Virus record (IMG/VR): IMGVR_UViG_3300023210_000221 | Coordinates: 1-24,032 of that record | Source: a virus | Strand: one strand, 5' to 3' | Length of the DNA stretch: 24,032 nucleotides | Shown here: one piece after another, positions 13,563-22,000 of the stretch | Layout: each line of letters starts with the position of its first letter | How positions within the stretch are numbered: the stretch's first letter is position 1 | Made by a program: the position numbers and the translations under genes | The notes under the pieces: generated by a model | What the model saw: only the letters and a program-made list of their open reading frames with translations | Told to the model about the DNA's origin: nothing | The model's database searches: none

Positions 13563-15665
13563 GTGGCGACACTAAGTACACTAAGTACACCAATAGCAAC
13601 TCCTCTTGTTAATGAAGATGGTACTATTAATGCTGTTTGGAATGAGTTTTTTATAAGGTTTATGATTAATGCTGGTATTACAGTTTCTATAGATGATTTA
13701 GAAGCTGATGTATCAGATTTAGTAACAGATGTTGAAAATGTGGCAGATGAAATTACTGCTTCAGTAACAATAACAGATAGTGATAATAATATAGCATCAG
13801 ATACAGCTAAATTATACAACGGGAATAAAACTTCTGATGGAGTAGAGTATACTATAACTACTACAACGGCTAAGTATATACAATATAAATTTGGTATAGA
13901 AGACTATGTAGATAGAGTTAGTCTTTGGACAGATGATGCAGATGGGAGAGTTTTTATAGCGTACTCAACTAACGGTACTACATGGAGTTATTTAAGTGCT
14001 GAAGCTGACCATACGTTGACTTCAGAAGGAAGACTTGAAACTGCAACAAGTGAAGCTAATGCAACTACTGAATATTGGCAATTAGCTGCTGGAGTAAATT
14101 TAGCATTATTTCCTAATAATACAGTTGTAAAGTATGTTAGGCTTTATATGGTTAGTGGAACTTACACAACCACTATTTATGAGTTAATTTTTGCTAGAAT
14201 GTTAATTGCAGAAATGGCAGCTATTGAGAATATTTATGCTCTTTCGGCAACTTTTGGTCCAATGTCTGGGTATGCTGATATAACTGATAAACCAACAACA
14301 TTGGCTGGTATTAATTTAACTGAAGGAGATAAACTTACTGGTATTGCTGATGGAGCAGATGTTACTTATGACCAGCAAGGATTGTTGAATCTTAGTCCAT
14401 CAGATAATTTACTTCCAAATCCAGATTTTGAATTGGGTTTAGACGGGTGGGTACAGTATACTACTGAAACTCCGTTGATTGATTTTGAGGATGCTACTGT
14501 TGTAAATGTTTCAGCTAATAGTAATGGTGGATATATACTACGGTGCACTAATTCTGTAAGTTTTGAAAGTAAAAAATATATACCTGTTGATACTACTAAA
14601 AGGTATTACGGTGAAGCGCTGGTCAGGGCTACTTATATTGATTCTGGAACAGGTAGTAATAGAACGTATATCGGTGTACGTTGTTATGATTACTCCAAAA
14701 CTAGCATAGGTAATACTCATTTTGTTTTATATAATGAAACTTTTACGTCAGGGGGTTCTACATTTACTTCATATACTGGTGAGATTACAGGTGAAGGTGC
14801 TGGCACAACTGGATTTGAAGCAGCTACCAGATATGTTCGCTTTATGGGTCTTATAAATTATCAAGATTCAGATAATGATTCAGCTATTACAGATATTGGT
14901 TTTTGTAGGTTTGCTGAAATGGCCTCTGGGGCTACAGTAGGAGCCGATACATCAAATGCCAGTTCAGGTTTAATAAACTCGAATATTACTATAAATACAG
15001 ATGGTTCTTTATCAGGAGCCGGCGCCGGTTCAGTTTCTCTTGGTGGTTTAGGGGCTGGAAGTATCGCAACATTAAACGCAATTGCTAATTCTAATATTAC
15101 ATCTATCGATGGTGGAAAAATAACAACAGGTTATGTCGGTGCTGCCCGTATTGCAGCCGGCTCTCTTAATGCTAATAAAATAACTTCACAAACTATAACT
15201 GCTACACAGATGGCAGCAAATTCAATAAACGCAAGTGAATTAAATGCAAATTGTATAACAGTAGGGGGTGGGCATATATCAAGCCTTGCTGTTGATACAT
15301 TACAAATTGCAGATAATGCAGTAACAGTACCTATATACGATTCAAATACTACTTCAAGAAATGGTACTAACAGTTACATACTAGTAGAAACAGTCACAGT
15401 TGTATTAGACCAGGTGGGTTATATTTTCGCATGGGGGACAGTAGACCAGGATTTTGCTGCTCATGTTCAATGGGATGTCTACTTGATGATAGATGGTTAT
15501 AACGTGTTTGCAACTGGTGGGGGATTAGCTCATGTATCTGCTACTGTTTCAGGAGGTAGGTTATGTTCTGCTGGAAGTAGAGTAGTTCGATTATACTGGA
15601 GAGGTTATAATGCAAATATTACTCATAATGCCTCAGTACTTTGTGCTCAAGGAGCAATGAAATAA
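13563..15665 (+). CDS. Tail fibre with lectin-like modules
   Basis: A 700-residue modular fibre, starting at GTG behind AAGGGGGA; no ATG is available nearby. Order of parts: an N-terminal virion-anchor region (residues about 1-65, with TPLVNEDGTINAVWNEFFIR); a beta-rich domain at about 70-215 with YIQYKFGIEDYVDRVSLW and WSYLSA, resembling discoidin-type sugar-binding modules; a short fibre repeat at about 238-278 with ITDKPTTLAGIN and GIADGADVTYD; a second beta sandwich at about 281-445 starting LLPNPDFELGLDGW, resembling CBM4/9-type modules; a Gly/Ala/Ser/Asn-rich shaft at about 460-590 (ITTGYVGAARIAAGSLNANK); and a C-terminal knob at about 590-700 that probably contacts the host. It lies just after the tail hub and before a possible assembly helper, as expected for the receptor-binding fibre. 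Sugar binding is inferred from pattern only. Confidence 0.8.
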   Translation: MATLSTLSTPIATPLVNEDGTINAVWNEFFIRFMINAGITVSIDDLEADVSDLVTDVENVADEITASVTITDSDNNIASDTAKLYNGNKTSDGVEYTITTTTAKYIQYKFGIEDYVDRVSLWTDDADGRVFIAYSTNGTTWSYLSAEADHTLTSEGRLETATSEANATTEYWQLAAGVNLALFPNNTVVKYVRLYMVSGTYTTTIYELIFARMLIAEMAAIENIYALSATFGPMSGYADITDKPTTLAGINLTEGDKLTGIADGADVTYDQQGLLNLSPSDNLLPNPDFELGLDGWVQYTTETPLIDFEDATVVNVSANSNGGYILRCTNSVSFESKKYIPVDTTKRYYGEALVRATYIDSGTGSNRTYIGVRCYDYSKTSIGNTHFVLYNETFTSGGSTFTSYTGEITGEGAGTTGFEAATRYVRFMGLINYQDSDNDSAITDIGFCRFAEMASGATVGADTSNASSGLINSNITINTDGSLSGAGAGSVSLGGLGAGSIATLNAIANSNITSIDGGKITTGYVGAARIAAGSLNANKITSQTITATQMAANSINASELNANCITVGGGHISSLAVDTLQIADNAVTVPIYDSNTTSRNGTNSYILVETVTVVLDQVGYIFAWGTVDQDFAAHVQWDVYLMIDGYNVFATGGGLAHVSATVSGGRLCSAGSRVVRLYWRGYNANITHNASVLCAQGAMK

Positions 15666-16138
15666 TGGAATTTATAATACATAAAGATGGTGAAATACTG
15701 CATACAGGTAATTGTCCGGAAAGTATGATAACTGCTCAATCAGGTTCTGATGGAGAAGTTGCTATTGCTGGTCATGGAAACCAAGAAACACAAAAAGTTG
15801 TAGATGGTGTAATTGTAGACAAAACTCAAACAGAGTTAAATGAGTATAGATTAACTAAACAGTCTATGAAACGCCCTTATGTTACAGGAACAGAAACAGA
15901 TTTAGAATTAAATCAGCTTATTTCAGACCATTTTTATAACTTAATTGAACCTTCTACATATCGCATCGCAAATTATTATTGGTTAAGGGAAAAGTTTTAC
16001 CCTTCCAGTGTAGAATTAAATGATGCTCAAATTAAAATAAATTCAGGAATAACAGCTTTAGAAGAAGAAGGTGAAGAGCAACTGGAAGATTATGTGAATG
16101 ATTGTCTGGCAGTTAAAACAAGATTTCCAAAGGAGTAA
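15665..16138 (+). CDS. Possible tail fibre assembly or accessory protein
   Basis: A 157-residue protein whose ATG overlaps the fibre stop codon by one base, with AAGGAG inside the end of the fibre gene. The N-terminal part, EFIIHKDGEILHTGNCPESM, followed by a Gln-rich segment with KVVDGVIVDKTQTELNEYRL, resembles the opening of several short proteins encoded directly after phage tail fibres, some of which help fibre folding. The C-terminal half is helical, with YRIANYYWLREKFYPSS and EEEGEEQLEDYVNDCL. I see no catalytic motif. The call rests on position and a loose pattern match; a minor tail component is an alternative. Confidence 0.45.
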   Translation: MEFIIHKDGEILHTGNCPESMITAQSGSDGEVAIAGHGNQETQKVVDGVIVDKTQTELNEYRLTKQSMKRPYVTGTETDLELNQLISDHFYNLIEPSTYRIANYYWLREKFYPSSVELNDAQIKINSGITALEEEGEEQLEDYVNDCLAVKTRFPKE

Positions 16139-16140
16139 AT

Positions 16141-16221
16141 ATGGCTACTGAAAAAATATGGACAGCAACTGATATTCAAATGAAAGTAAATAATTTACAA
16201 CAAAGGCGGATAATGAAATGA
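16141..16221 (+). CDS. 26-residue mini-protein, translationally coupled
   Basis: A short reading frame (opening MATEKIWTATDIQ, ending RRIMK) with a consensus AGGAG five bases before its ATG and a stop that overlaps the next start as ATGA. Without it, the operon would have an unusual 79-base gap here, while nearly all other junctions are a few bases. The gene after it has only a weak AGGCGG site, so this frame may act as a leader peptide that delivers ribosomes to the cupin-SET start. It could also be a real small protein. No family is recognised. Confidence 0.5.
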   Translation: MATEKIWTATDIQMKVNNLQQRRIMK

Positions 16222-17084
16222 GTGAATTTTTTAACTTAATAAAAAATGAGAGTGAAGATAGTTTATTTTCTAGAATTACAAGTATAATGAAATCAGATGA
16301 TAATAAGCTTTTGACTTTTAGAGAAAAACTTGAGGTAGTGGAAGATGAAATACTTAAAGAAGAGCAAATGGAGATTCCAATAGAGCATCTTTTTTTCGAA
16401 CTTATGTACGCTAGGCAAATGAGAGTACCTAAAGGGTCGCTGCTGACAAGTACTTATCATAAAATGGGACAGTTTGATATTTTATTAAAAGGTAGTATTT
16501 CTATACTTACAGCTGATGGGATTGTAAAATTAGATGCTCCGTATTTTGGAATATCTCGCTCTGGAATGAAAAGGATTGCTTATACGCACGAAGATATTTT
16601 ATGGATGGATATAAGATGTATGCCAGTAACTAATGTTGAGAAAGCAGAAGAGTTACTTTATACAAATGATTTTAATGAGCTTATAAAACACCAGAATGAT
16701 ATGAGTAAAGATGATTTCCCACATTTTTTAAAAGAACTTGGAGTAACTAAAGAAAGAGTTAAAGAATTATCTGAAAATACTGAAGATAGAGTAGATTTAG
16801 ATTTAAAATCTTACGGGTTGTTTATCGATAAGTCAAATATAGAAGGTGATGGTATCTGGCCTAGTAAAACATTTAAAGCTGGAGAAGTTATTGGACCAGC
16901 TAAAATAAACGGGCAGAGAACTCAACTTGGTAGATATGTAAATCATTCAGTTTATCCGAATGCTAAAATGGTTGTACAGGATGGAGATGTGTATTGTATA
17001 GCTGTAAAACTAATTGAAAAAGTGGAAATAGTTACAGATTACAGAGAAACACTATTTGAAATGAGTAAAGTAAAGGAGAATTAA
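16218..17084 (+). CDS. Cupin-like plus SET-domain fusion protein
   Basis: A 288-residue protein with two domains. Residues about 66-136 form a cupin-like barrel (MRVPKGSLLTSTYHKMGQFD, then LLKGSISILTADG, then SGMKRIAYTHEDILW); I recall this as a phage family, and only one motif His (His81) remains, so metal binding is doubtful. Residues about 198-280 look like a SET domain, the fold of lysine methyltransferases that use S-adenosylmethionine: YGLFIDKSNIEGDGIW, FKAGEVIG, then the hallmark LGRYVNHSVYPNA (Asn242-His243-Ser244, Pro247-Asn248) and a final VTDY (Asp274-Tyr275). The substrate is unknown; a virion or host protein is possible. It starts within the ATGA overlap of the 26-residue frame and precedes the ejection genes. 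The SET assignment is good; activity is unproven. Confidence 0.7.
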   Translation: MSEFFNLIKNESEDSLFSRITSIMKSDDNKLLTFREKLEVVEDEILKEEQMEIPIEHLFFELMYARQMRVPKGSLLTSTYHKMGQFDILLKGSISILTADGIVKLDAPYFGISRSGMKRIAYTHEDILWMDIRCMPVTNVEKAEELLYTNDFNELIKHQNDMSKDDFPHFLKELGVTKERVKELSENTEDRVDLDLKSYGLFIDKSNIEGDGIWPSKTFKAGEVIGPAKINGQRTQLGRYVNHSVYPNAKMVVQDGDVYCIAVKLIEKVEIVTDYRETLFEMSKVKEN

Positions 17085-17086
17085 AC

Positions 17087-17956
17087 ATGTCTTCAATAGT
17101 CGGAGGAATTGGTGGAGCAATACTTGGAGCATCCATAGTCGGTGGAGGTGCTGCAGTTTATGCTGGAAGTCGTGCTGCAAGTGCTGCAGGAGATGCATCA
17201 AGAGCACAAGTAGCAGCAAATGATAGAGCTGCTCAATTAGCGGCAGAAGGTAATAGACTAGCTATTGAGTCAAATGAAACTTTAACAAGGGAAGGTATTG
17301 CTTCAAACGAAGCATTAGTTAGAGAGGGTATTGAGTTTCAGCAAAGTATGTTTGACCAATCTAGAGAAGATACTGCACCTTGGATTTCTGCTGGTAAAAA
17401 TGCACTTACATCTTTACAGGATAAAATGGCAGCTGGACCTGGAGATTTTGAAACAAGTCCAGGGTATCAATTTAGACTTGAAGAAGGTCAGAAAGCTATT
17501 GAAAGAGGTGCTGCAGCAAGAGGAGGATTGCTTGGTGGAGCAGAACAAAAAGCTTTAACAAGATATGGACAGAATTATGCTACAGGAGACTACGATAATT
17601 TCCTCCGAAGGTATTATGATAGCTTAAACCCAGACCAAAGTCTTGCAGGTATTGGACAATCTACAGCAACTACCGCGGCAAATCAAGCTAACGCATTAGG
17701 TAGTAGTGTGTCGAATAATTTGGCTAGCTATGGAGGCAATCTTGGAACTAGTTTATCTAATCTTGGAACTAGTGTAGGAAATAGTATTACTAGTAATGCT
17801 AACAATCTTGCAAATATGGCTATTTCAAGTGGTAATGCTCAAGCATCAGGGAGTATTAATCAAGCTAATGCAATAAATGGAGCTGTTACAGGTATTGCGA
17901 ATTCGGCTGGTACTGGAATGAATAATTATTTAATGTGGAAGTATCTAAACAAATAA
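17087..17956 (+). CDS. P22 gp7-like DNA ejection protein
   Basis: A 289-residue protein resembling phage DNA-transfer proteins such as P22 gp7, which are packed in the head and pass into the cell ahead of the DNA. It starts with a Gly/Ala-rich hydrophobic stretch (residues 1-27, IVGGIGGAILGASIVGGGAA) able to insert in a membrane. A long Ala-rich helix follows (about 30-95). Then comes the family core: DFETSPGYQFRLEEGQKAIE, AARGGLLGGAEQKAL, RYGQNYATGDYDNFLRRYYD and LAGIGQSTA. The C-terminal third is Asn/Ser/Gly-rich, with Asn recurring every seven residues from 211 to 239. GGAG lies upstream and the stop overlaps the next gene's AAAGGAGGA site. Confidence 0.8.
   Translation: MSSIVGGIGGAILGASIVGGGAAVYAGSRAASAAGDASRAQVAANDRAAQLAAEGNRLAIESNETLTREGIASNEALVREGIEFQQSMFDQSREDTAPWISAGKNALTSLQDKMAAGPGDFETSPGYQFRLEEGQKAIERGAAARGGLLGGAEQKALTRYGQNYATGDYDNFLRRYYDSLNPDQSLAGIGQSTATTAANQANALGSSVSNNLASYGGNLGTSLSNLGTSVGNSITSNANNLANMAISSGNAQASGSINQANAINGAVTGIANSAGTGMNNYLMWKYLNK
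17717..17800 (+). repeat. 21-base tandem repeat, seven-residue Asn repeat in gp7-like protein
   Basis: Four degenerate 21-base units encode NLASYGG, NLGTSLS, NLGTSVG and NSITSNA. The middle two share an exact 15-base block, AATCTTGGAACTAGT, at 17738-17752 and 17759-17773. The reading frame is kept throughout. Confidence 0.7.
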
Positions 17957-17967
17957 AGGAGGATAAA

Positions 17968-19092
17968 ATGCCGTTACCAACTTTAAATACAAATTTTGTA
18001 AGCTCAAAAAATATGGATATAACTAATACATTAATGAATATTCAGAAAATGAAAGAAGCAAAGACAAAAAATTCTTTAATAGACTTACAAATGAAAAACG
18101 AGAAAGCGAAAAAAAGAAATTCTGATATTGATTTTCAGTTAAAAATGTTTAATTTTATAGATGAAGGGACTGTTGCTACTAGTGCAAGTGTTGCTGTTAA
18201 AGACTATGACGCTATTGATAGAAATAGAGCATTTATGATTAAACGTGGAGTTCCAGAAGAGGTATTACCTCCGAGTTCTTTTTTCTATGATACAAAACCT
18301 GATATTAGTCCAGGCAGTACAGGTGGAATGACTAAAGTATTTAATAAAGAAAGATACGATACTTATACAACTAACTCATTAAAAACTGGTGCAGATATTA
18401 TTAAAGATGGAGAAAACGCTAAGAAAAATTACGAGAAGATAGAAGTTTATGGACCTGATGGACAAACAGGTACTGTGTGGACAAAGAAGGGTGAAGATTA
18501 TTTTGTTGAGAAAGAGCTTGGAAAAGGCTGGACAAGTAATAAGCCAGAGAAACAAGAAAAACCAGATAAAACTCTTGTTAAAGTTGTAGGTGAAGATGGT
18601 AAAGCTAAATGGATAAAACGCTCAGAAGCGGAGGGAAAACCTGCTCCAAATCCAAGTAGTGCAGTAAAAGAATTAACTAAACAGCAACTAATAAGCAACA
18701 AAAGAAATGCTAAAAAAGATTTAGTAGACCTTGAAGATAAGATTAATAAAGTAGATAAAAATGGTCAGCCTTCCAGTCATTTAATTAATAAAGAACCAAC
18801 TACAGCAATCTTACAATTTAATGAGTTGTCTCCTACCTATGAGTATGTATATACAGATGATGTGTATGATAGTACTAAAAACCCAGAAGACTACGATAAG
18901 TGGGAAAAATTTAAAGGCTTTTTTGATATTGAATCTAACGAGAAAATTGGTGGTTGGGTTAAGCAGAAGAAAAAGGGAAAGAGTAGAAGTTTGACTCCAA
19001 AAGTAGGTACAGACAATACAGAAACAGAAATAAAAGCTATGAAAACTGGTGATACTTTTACTGTTAATGGTAAGACATATACAAAAAGGTAG
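17968..19092 (+). CDS. Probable ejection-associated virion protein
   Basis: A 374-residue protein beginning at an ATG behind AAAGGAGGA; an in-frame GTG at 17935 inside the previous gene is less likely. Residues about 20-60 are a charged coiled coil. Two related beta-hairpin units follow: one at about 156-190 (KIEVYGPDGQTGTVWTKKGE) and one at about 202-228 (VKVVGEDGKAKWIKRSEAEG, then KPAP). The second pattern, a hairpin with W-[IV]-x-R-S-E-A-x-G, is common in phage ejection and internal virion proteins as I recall. It ends with a small hairpin, TGDTFTVNGKTY. It lies between the gp7-like and the giant protein, where P22 encodes its other ejected proteins. No enzyme motif is visible. Confidence 0.5.
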   Translation: MPLPTLNTNFVSSKNMDITNTLMNIQKMKEAKTKNSLIDLQMKNEKAKKRNSDIDFQLKMFNFIDEGTVATSASVAVKDYDAIDRNRAFMIKRGVPEEVLPPSSFFYDTKPDISPGSTGGMTKVFNKERYDTYTTNSLKTGADIIKDGENAKKNYEKIEVYGPDGQTGTVWTKKGEDYFVEKELGKGWTSNKPEKQEKPDKTLVKVVGEDGKAKWIKRSEAEGKPAPNPSSAVKELTKQQLISNKRNAKKDLVDLEDKINKVDKNGQPSSHLINKEPTTAILQFNELSPTYEYVYTDDVYDSTKNPEDYDKWEKFKGFFDIESNEKIGGWVKQKKKGKSRSLTPKVGTDNTETEIKAMKTGDTFTVNGKTYTKR

Positions 19093-19098
19093 GAAATA

Positions 19099-22000
19099 AT
19101 GGCACAGTTTAATCCACTAGATTACGGAGACTTAATTGAAGAAAAAACTGAATTTAATCCTCTTGATTATGGAGATTTAGTTGAAGAGAAAGTTGAAGAA
19201 ACTCCAGAAGTTGAAACTGAAAAACCAGGAATTTTCTCTAAGTTTGGTATACCTAAAGTGAGCTTCAACAGACAAAAAGAAGTAGAAAATTCTCCTGTTT
19301 CTCAGCCTAATCCAAACCAATTTCCTGATATTGAAGGAACGAACCCAGATGGTGGATATGTTGAGTCGGGAGTTCAAGCTCCAATTCAACCTGTTAAACC
19401 TGACCCTTTTCAAGCCTTTTCTATTCCTGAAAATCTTGACCATGAAGTGGAATTGACAGGGTATAAGGACGCGTTGTTGAGCGAGATTGCTAATCCGTTT
19501 GGAGAGGAAAGACCACTGATTGCTCCGAAGAAAGTTAAACAATCTGAACTTGTAAAGAATCTAGTCACACCTGAAAAATTAGCAGCTGTTAAAGAGAGAT
19601 TCGTAGATTCAAAATTAAATTATATGGGAGTTATAAATCCTGCAAGAACCTTGCTTGAGAAAAGTGTTGAGTGGTTAAGTAAAGAAGGAAAAGAACTTGA
19701 AAATCTTAAACCTACAACACAAGAAGAGTTAGATATAGCGAATACTAGAGTTGATGAGTACAATAAACATTTCAGCAGCTACCAAAATAAAGAAAAAGAA
19801 TTTAAAGATATTTTAGATAAGGCTGGAGTAGACGCAAAAGATATAGACTTTGAATTTAGTAAACTTGAAAGAGGTGAATATTCAGAAAAAGAAAAAATTC
19901 AAACAAGTAAAGACTCTAAAAATTATATAGAACGAATAGCTGATAAGTTTACTGAGGTAACTGGAATTGAACAAGAGTCTAAAATTTCTTCAAGAGCCGC
20001 TGCACAGAGTGTTATTAAACTTATGGCTAAAGAAGAAGGTGTACCAGTTGGAGAGTATAGACAATCTCCGAAATTCATTGGGCAAGCTGCAAAAGGTTTT
20101 ATAGAAATGGCTACTTATGGGGTACCAAGTGCTATTAATAAAACTTTAACTGGAGAAGAGTTAGCTGAACCGTATGGAGTATTAGACCATATAGGTTTAG
20201 CGTTTGGTTCTCTTGGTGGATTAATGATGGGACCTTTTAAAACAGCAGAGTGGGTTATGCGACCTATCAGTAATATTGTAGGTAGAGGTATACAAGGCGG
20301 AAAATTACTTCCTAATATTCTTAAAGAGAGTTTACATGACGGAGTTTTAATTGGAATTGGTATTGGTTTGAGCTCAACTGGTGAAGCATTAAAAGAGACT
20401 ACTTTTACGGATGCAGCAAAAAAGATAAAAGATGCAGCAAAAAGTGGTGCTTTGACTGGTACGATATTTGGTACGAGTAGAGGGCTATTTCCTAAAGAGG
20501 GTATACAAAAAGGAGCTAGAATTATTACAGGTTTGGTTGGACTTAATGCTCAAAGGGCTCATGAAGTTGGAGGTAATCCATTTACTGATAGACCTGTTGG
20601 TGAGGTAGTTTTTGATATAGCACTTGATGCACTTTTTCTTTGGAGAGGTTTACCTCCTAAACAGCGTGATAGTTTAATTAAAGTACTCGAAGACCCAAAT
20701 GTAAGTAAAGAAACTAAACAAACTCTTGCACAACAAATAAAAACAAGATTGAATAAAGCAAAAGAAGAAGGTACATTTAAAGAACAACTTAATAAAGAGG
20801 TAGATAAGTACGCAAGAGGAGAAAAGAAAGATGAGTCTGTAAAAGAAACAGTAGAGAAAAAGTTTGAAGATAAGGTAGCTGAAGAGTCTAAGGATTTACC
20901 AGTAGAAGTAGAGAAGGTAGAGAAAGTTGAGAGTACTGGTAAAAAGACTACCAAAACCAAACTTCCAAAGTCTACTACAGACTACATAGACAAGAAAGTA
21001 AAAGAACTCGGAAGTATTACAGCAGTTAAAACAGTTTACACCGGAGAGAAGAGTGATGTAAATGTCTATGCGAGAGAAAAAGCAGAAGAACTCTTTGGCG
21101 GAGATGCAGGTGTGGATGCTGTAAGGCCTGTGGAGAAAGTAAAGAAGAAAGCTGAGGATAAGTTTAAAATTCAGGGAAAAGGATTTGATACACAGAAAGG
21201 TAAGGTAATTCCGTACCCAAAACTTAAAAAAGGTAAAGGAGTTCCTTGGTATGTAAAAAAGGCAGTAGAAAAAGCAGCTATGAAAGCTGGGTTGGATGTT
21301 TCAGGATTTAAGGTTTTCGAGCAAGATGGTGGTTGGGTTTTTCAGCAGAAAAGAAGTAAGTGGGATGGAGCTAAAGAGTTTGAAGAAAGAGTAGAAAGTC
21401 TTGATACTAGAATTAATTCAATAGCAGATGAGTATAGTAGTCTTATTGATTCACAAAAAGGTAAAGATGGAAAAGTAAGAGGTAGTGCTCTTGATGTACA
21501 TATAACAGAAGTAAGTGATATTATAGTTAAAAACGGTACTAATAAATATAAAGTTACTATTCTTGAAAATGCAAATGGAGTTAGAATAGGAAAAGGCGAT
21601 AAACAACTGTTCACAGTTAAAGGTCCTGGAATACCAGAAGCTGGTGTATTCGTTAAAAAGAGTGATTTAGCTAATTATGGATTAAATATACCAGATGTAC
21701 CAAAAGCTAAGATTACAGTACGTGAAGGGTTAGATACAAGACCTATAATAATGAGTGAACCTGGGTGGGATAAAGATGTTATAGATATTACACCTACTAA
21801 AGAGGTAGAAAAAGAGGGAGAGAAAGGCGAGCTTAAGTCTTTTAATGTAGAGAAAGAGTTTGGTTCAAGTAAGGGTTTAAGTAAAACTGAAGAGAGTAAA
21901 ATAGTAGAAGACTATGTGGATAAGAAATACGGGAGAAGAAGTACAGATGTAGAGAAACCTGTTCTTGTTGGAAGACCTGGATTTAAAAAGGGAGCGAAAA

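Noticed and set aside
13569-13586. Tandem ACTAAGTAC direct repeat at the start of the fibre gene
   Set aside because: Two copies only, simply encoding TLSTLST at the N-terminus; no sign of att-site or regulatory use.
20559-20960. Antisense open frame of 133 codons inside the giant gene
   Set aside because: Ser/Phe/Leu-rich reverse of a Lys/Glu-rich coding stretch; no start signals.
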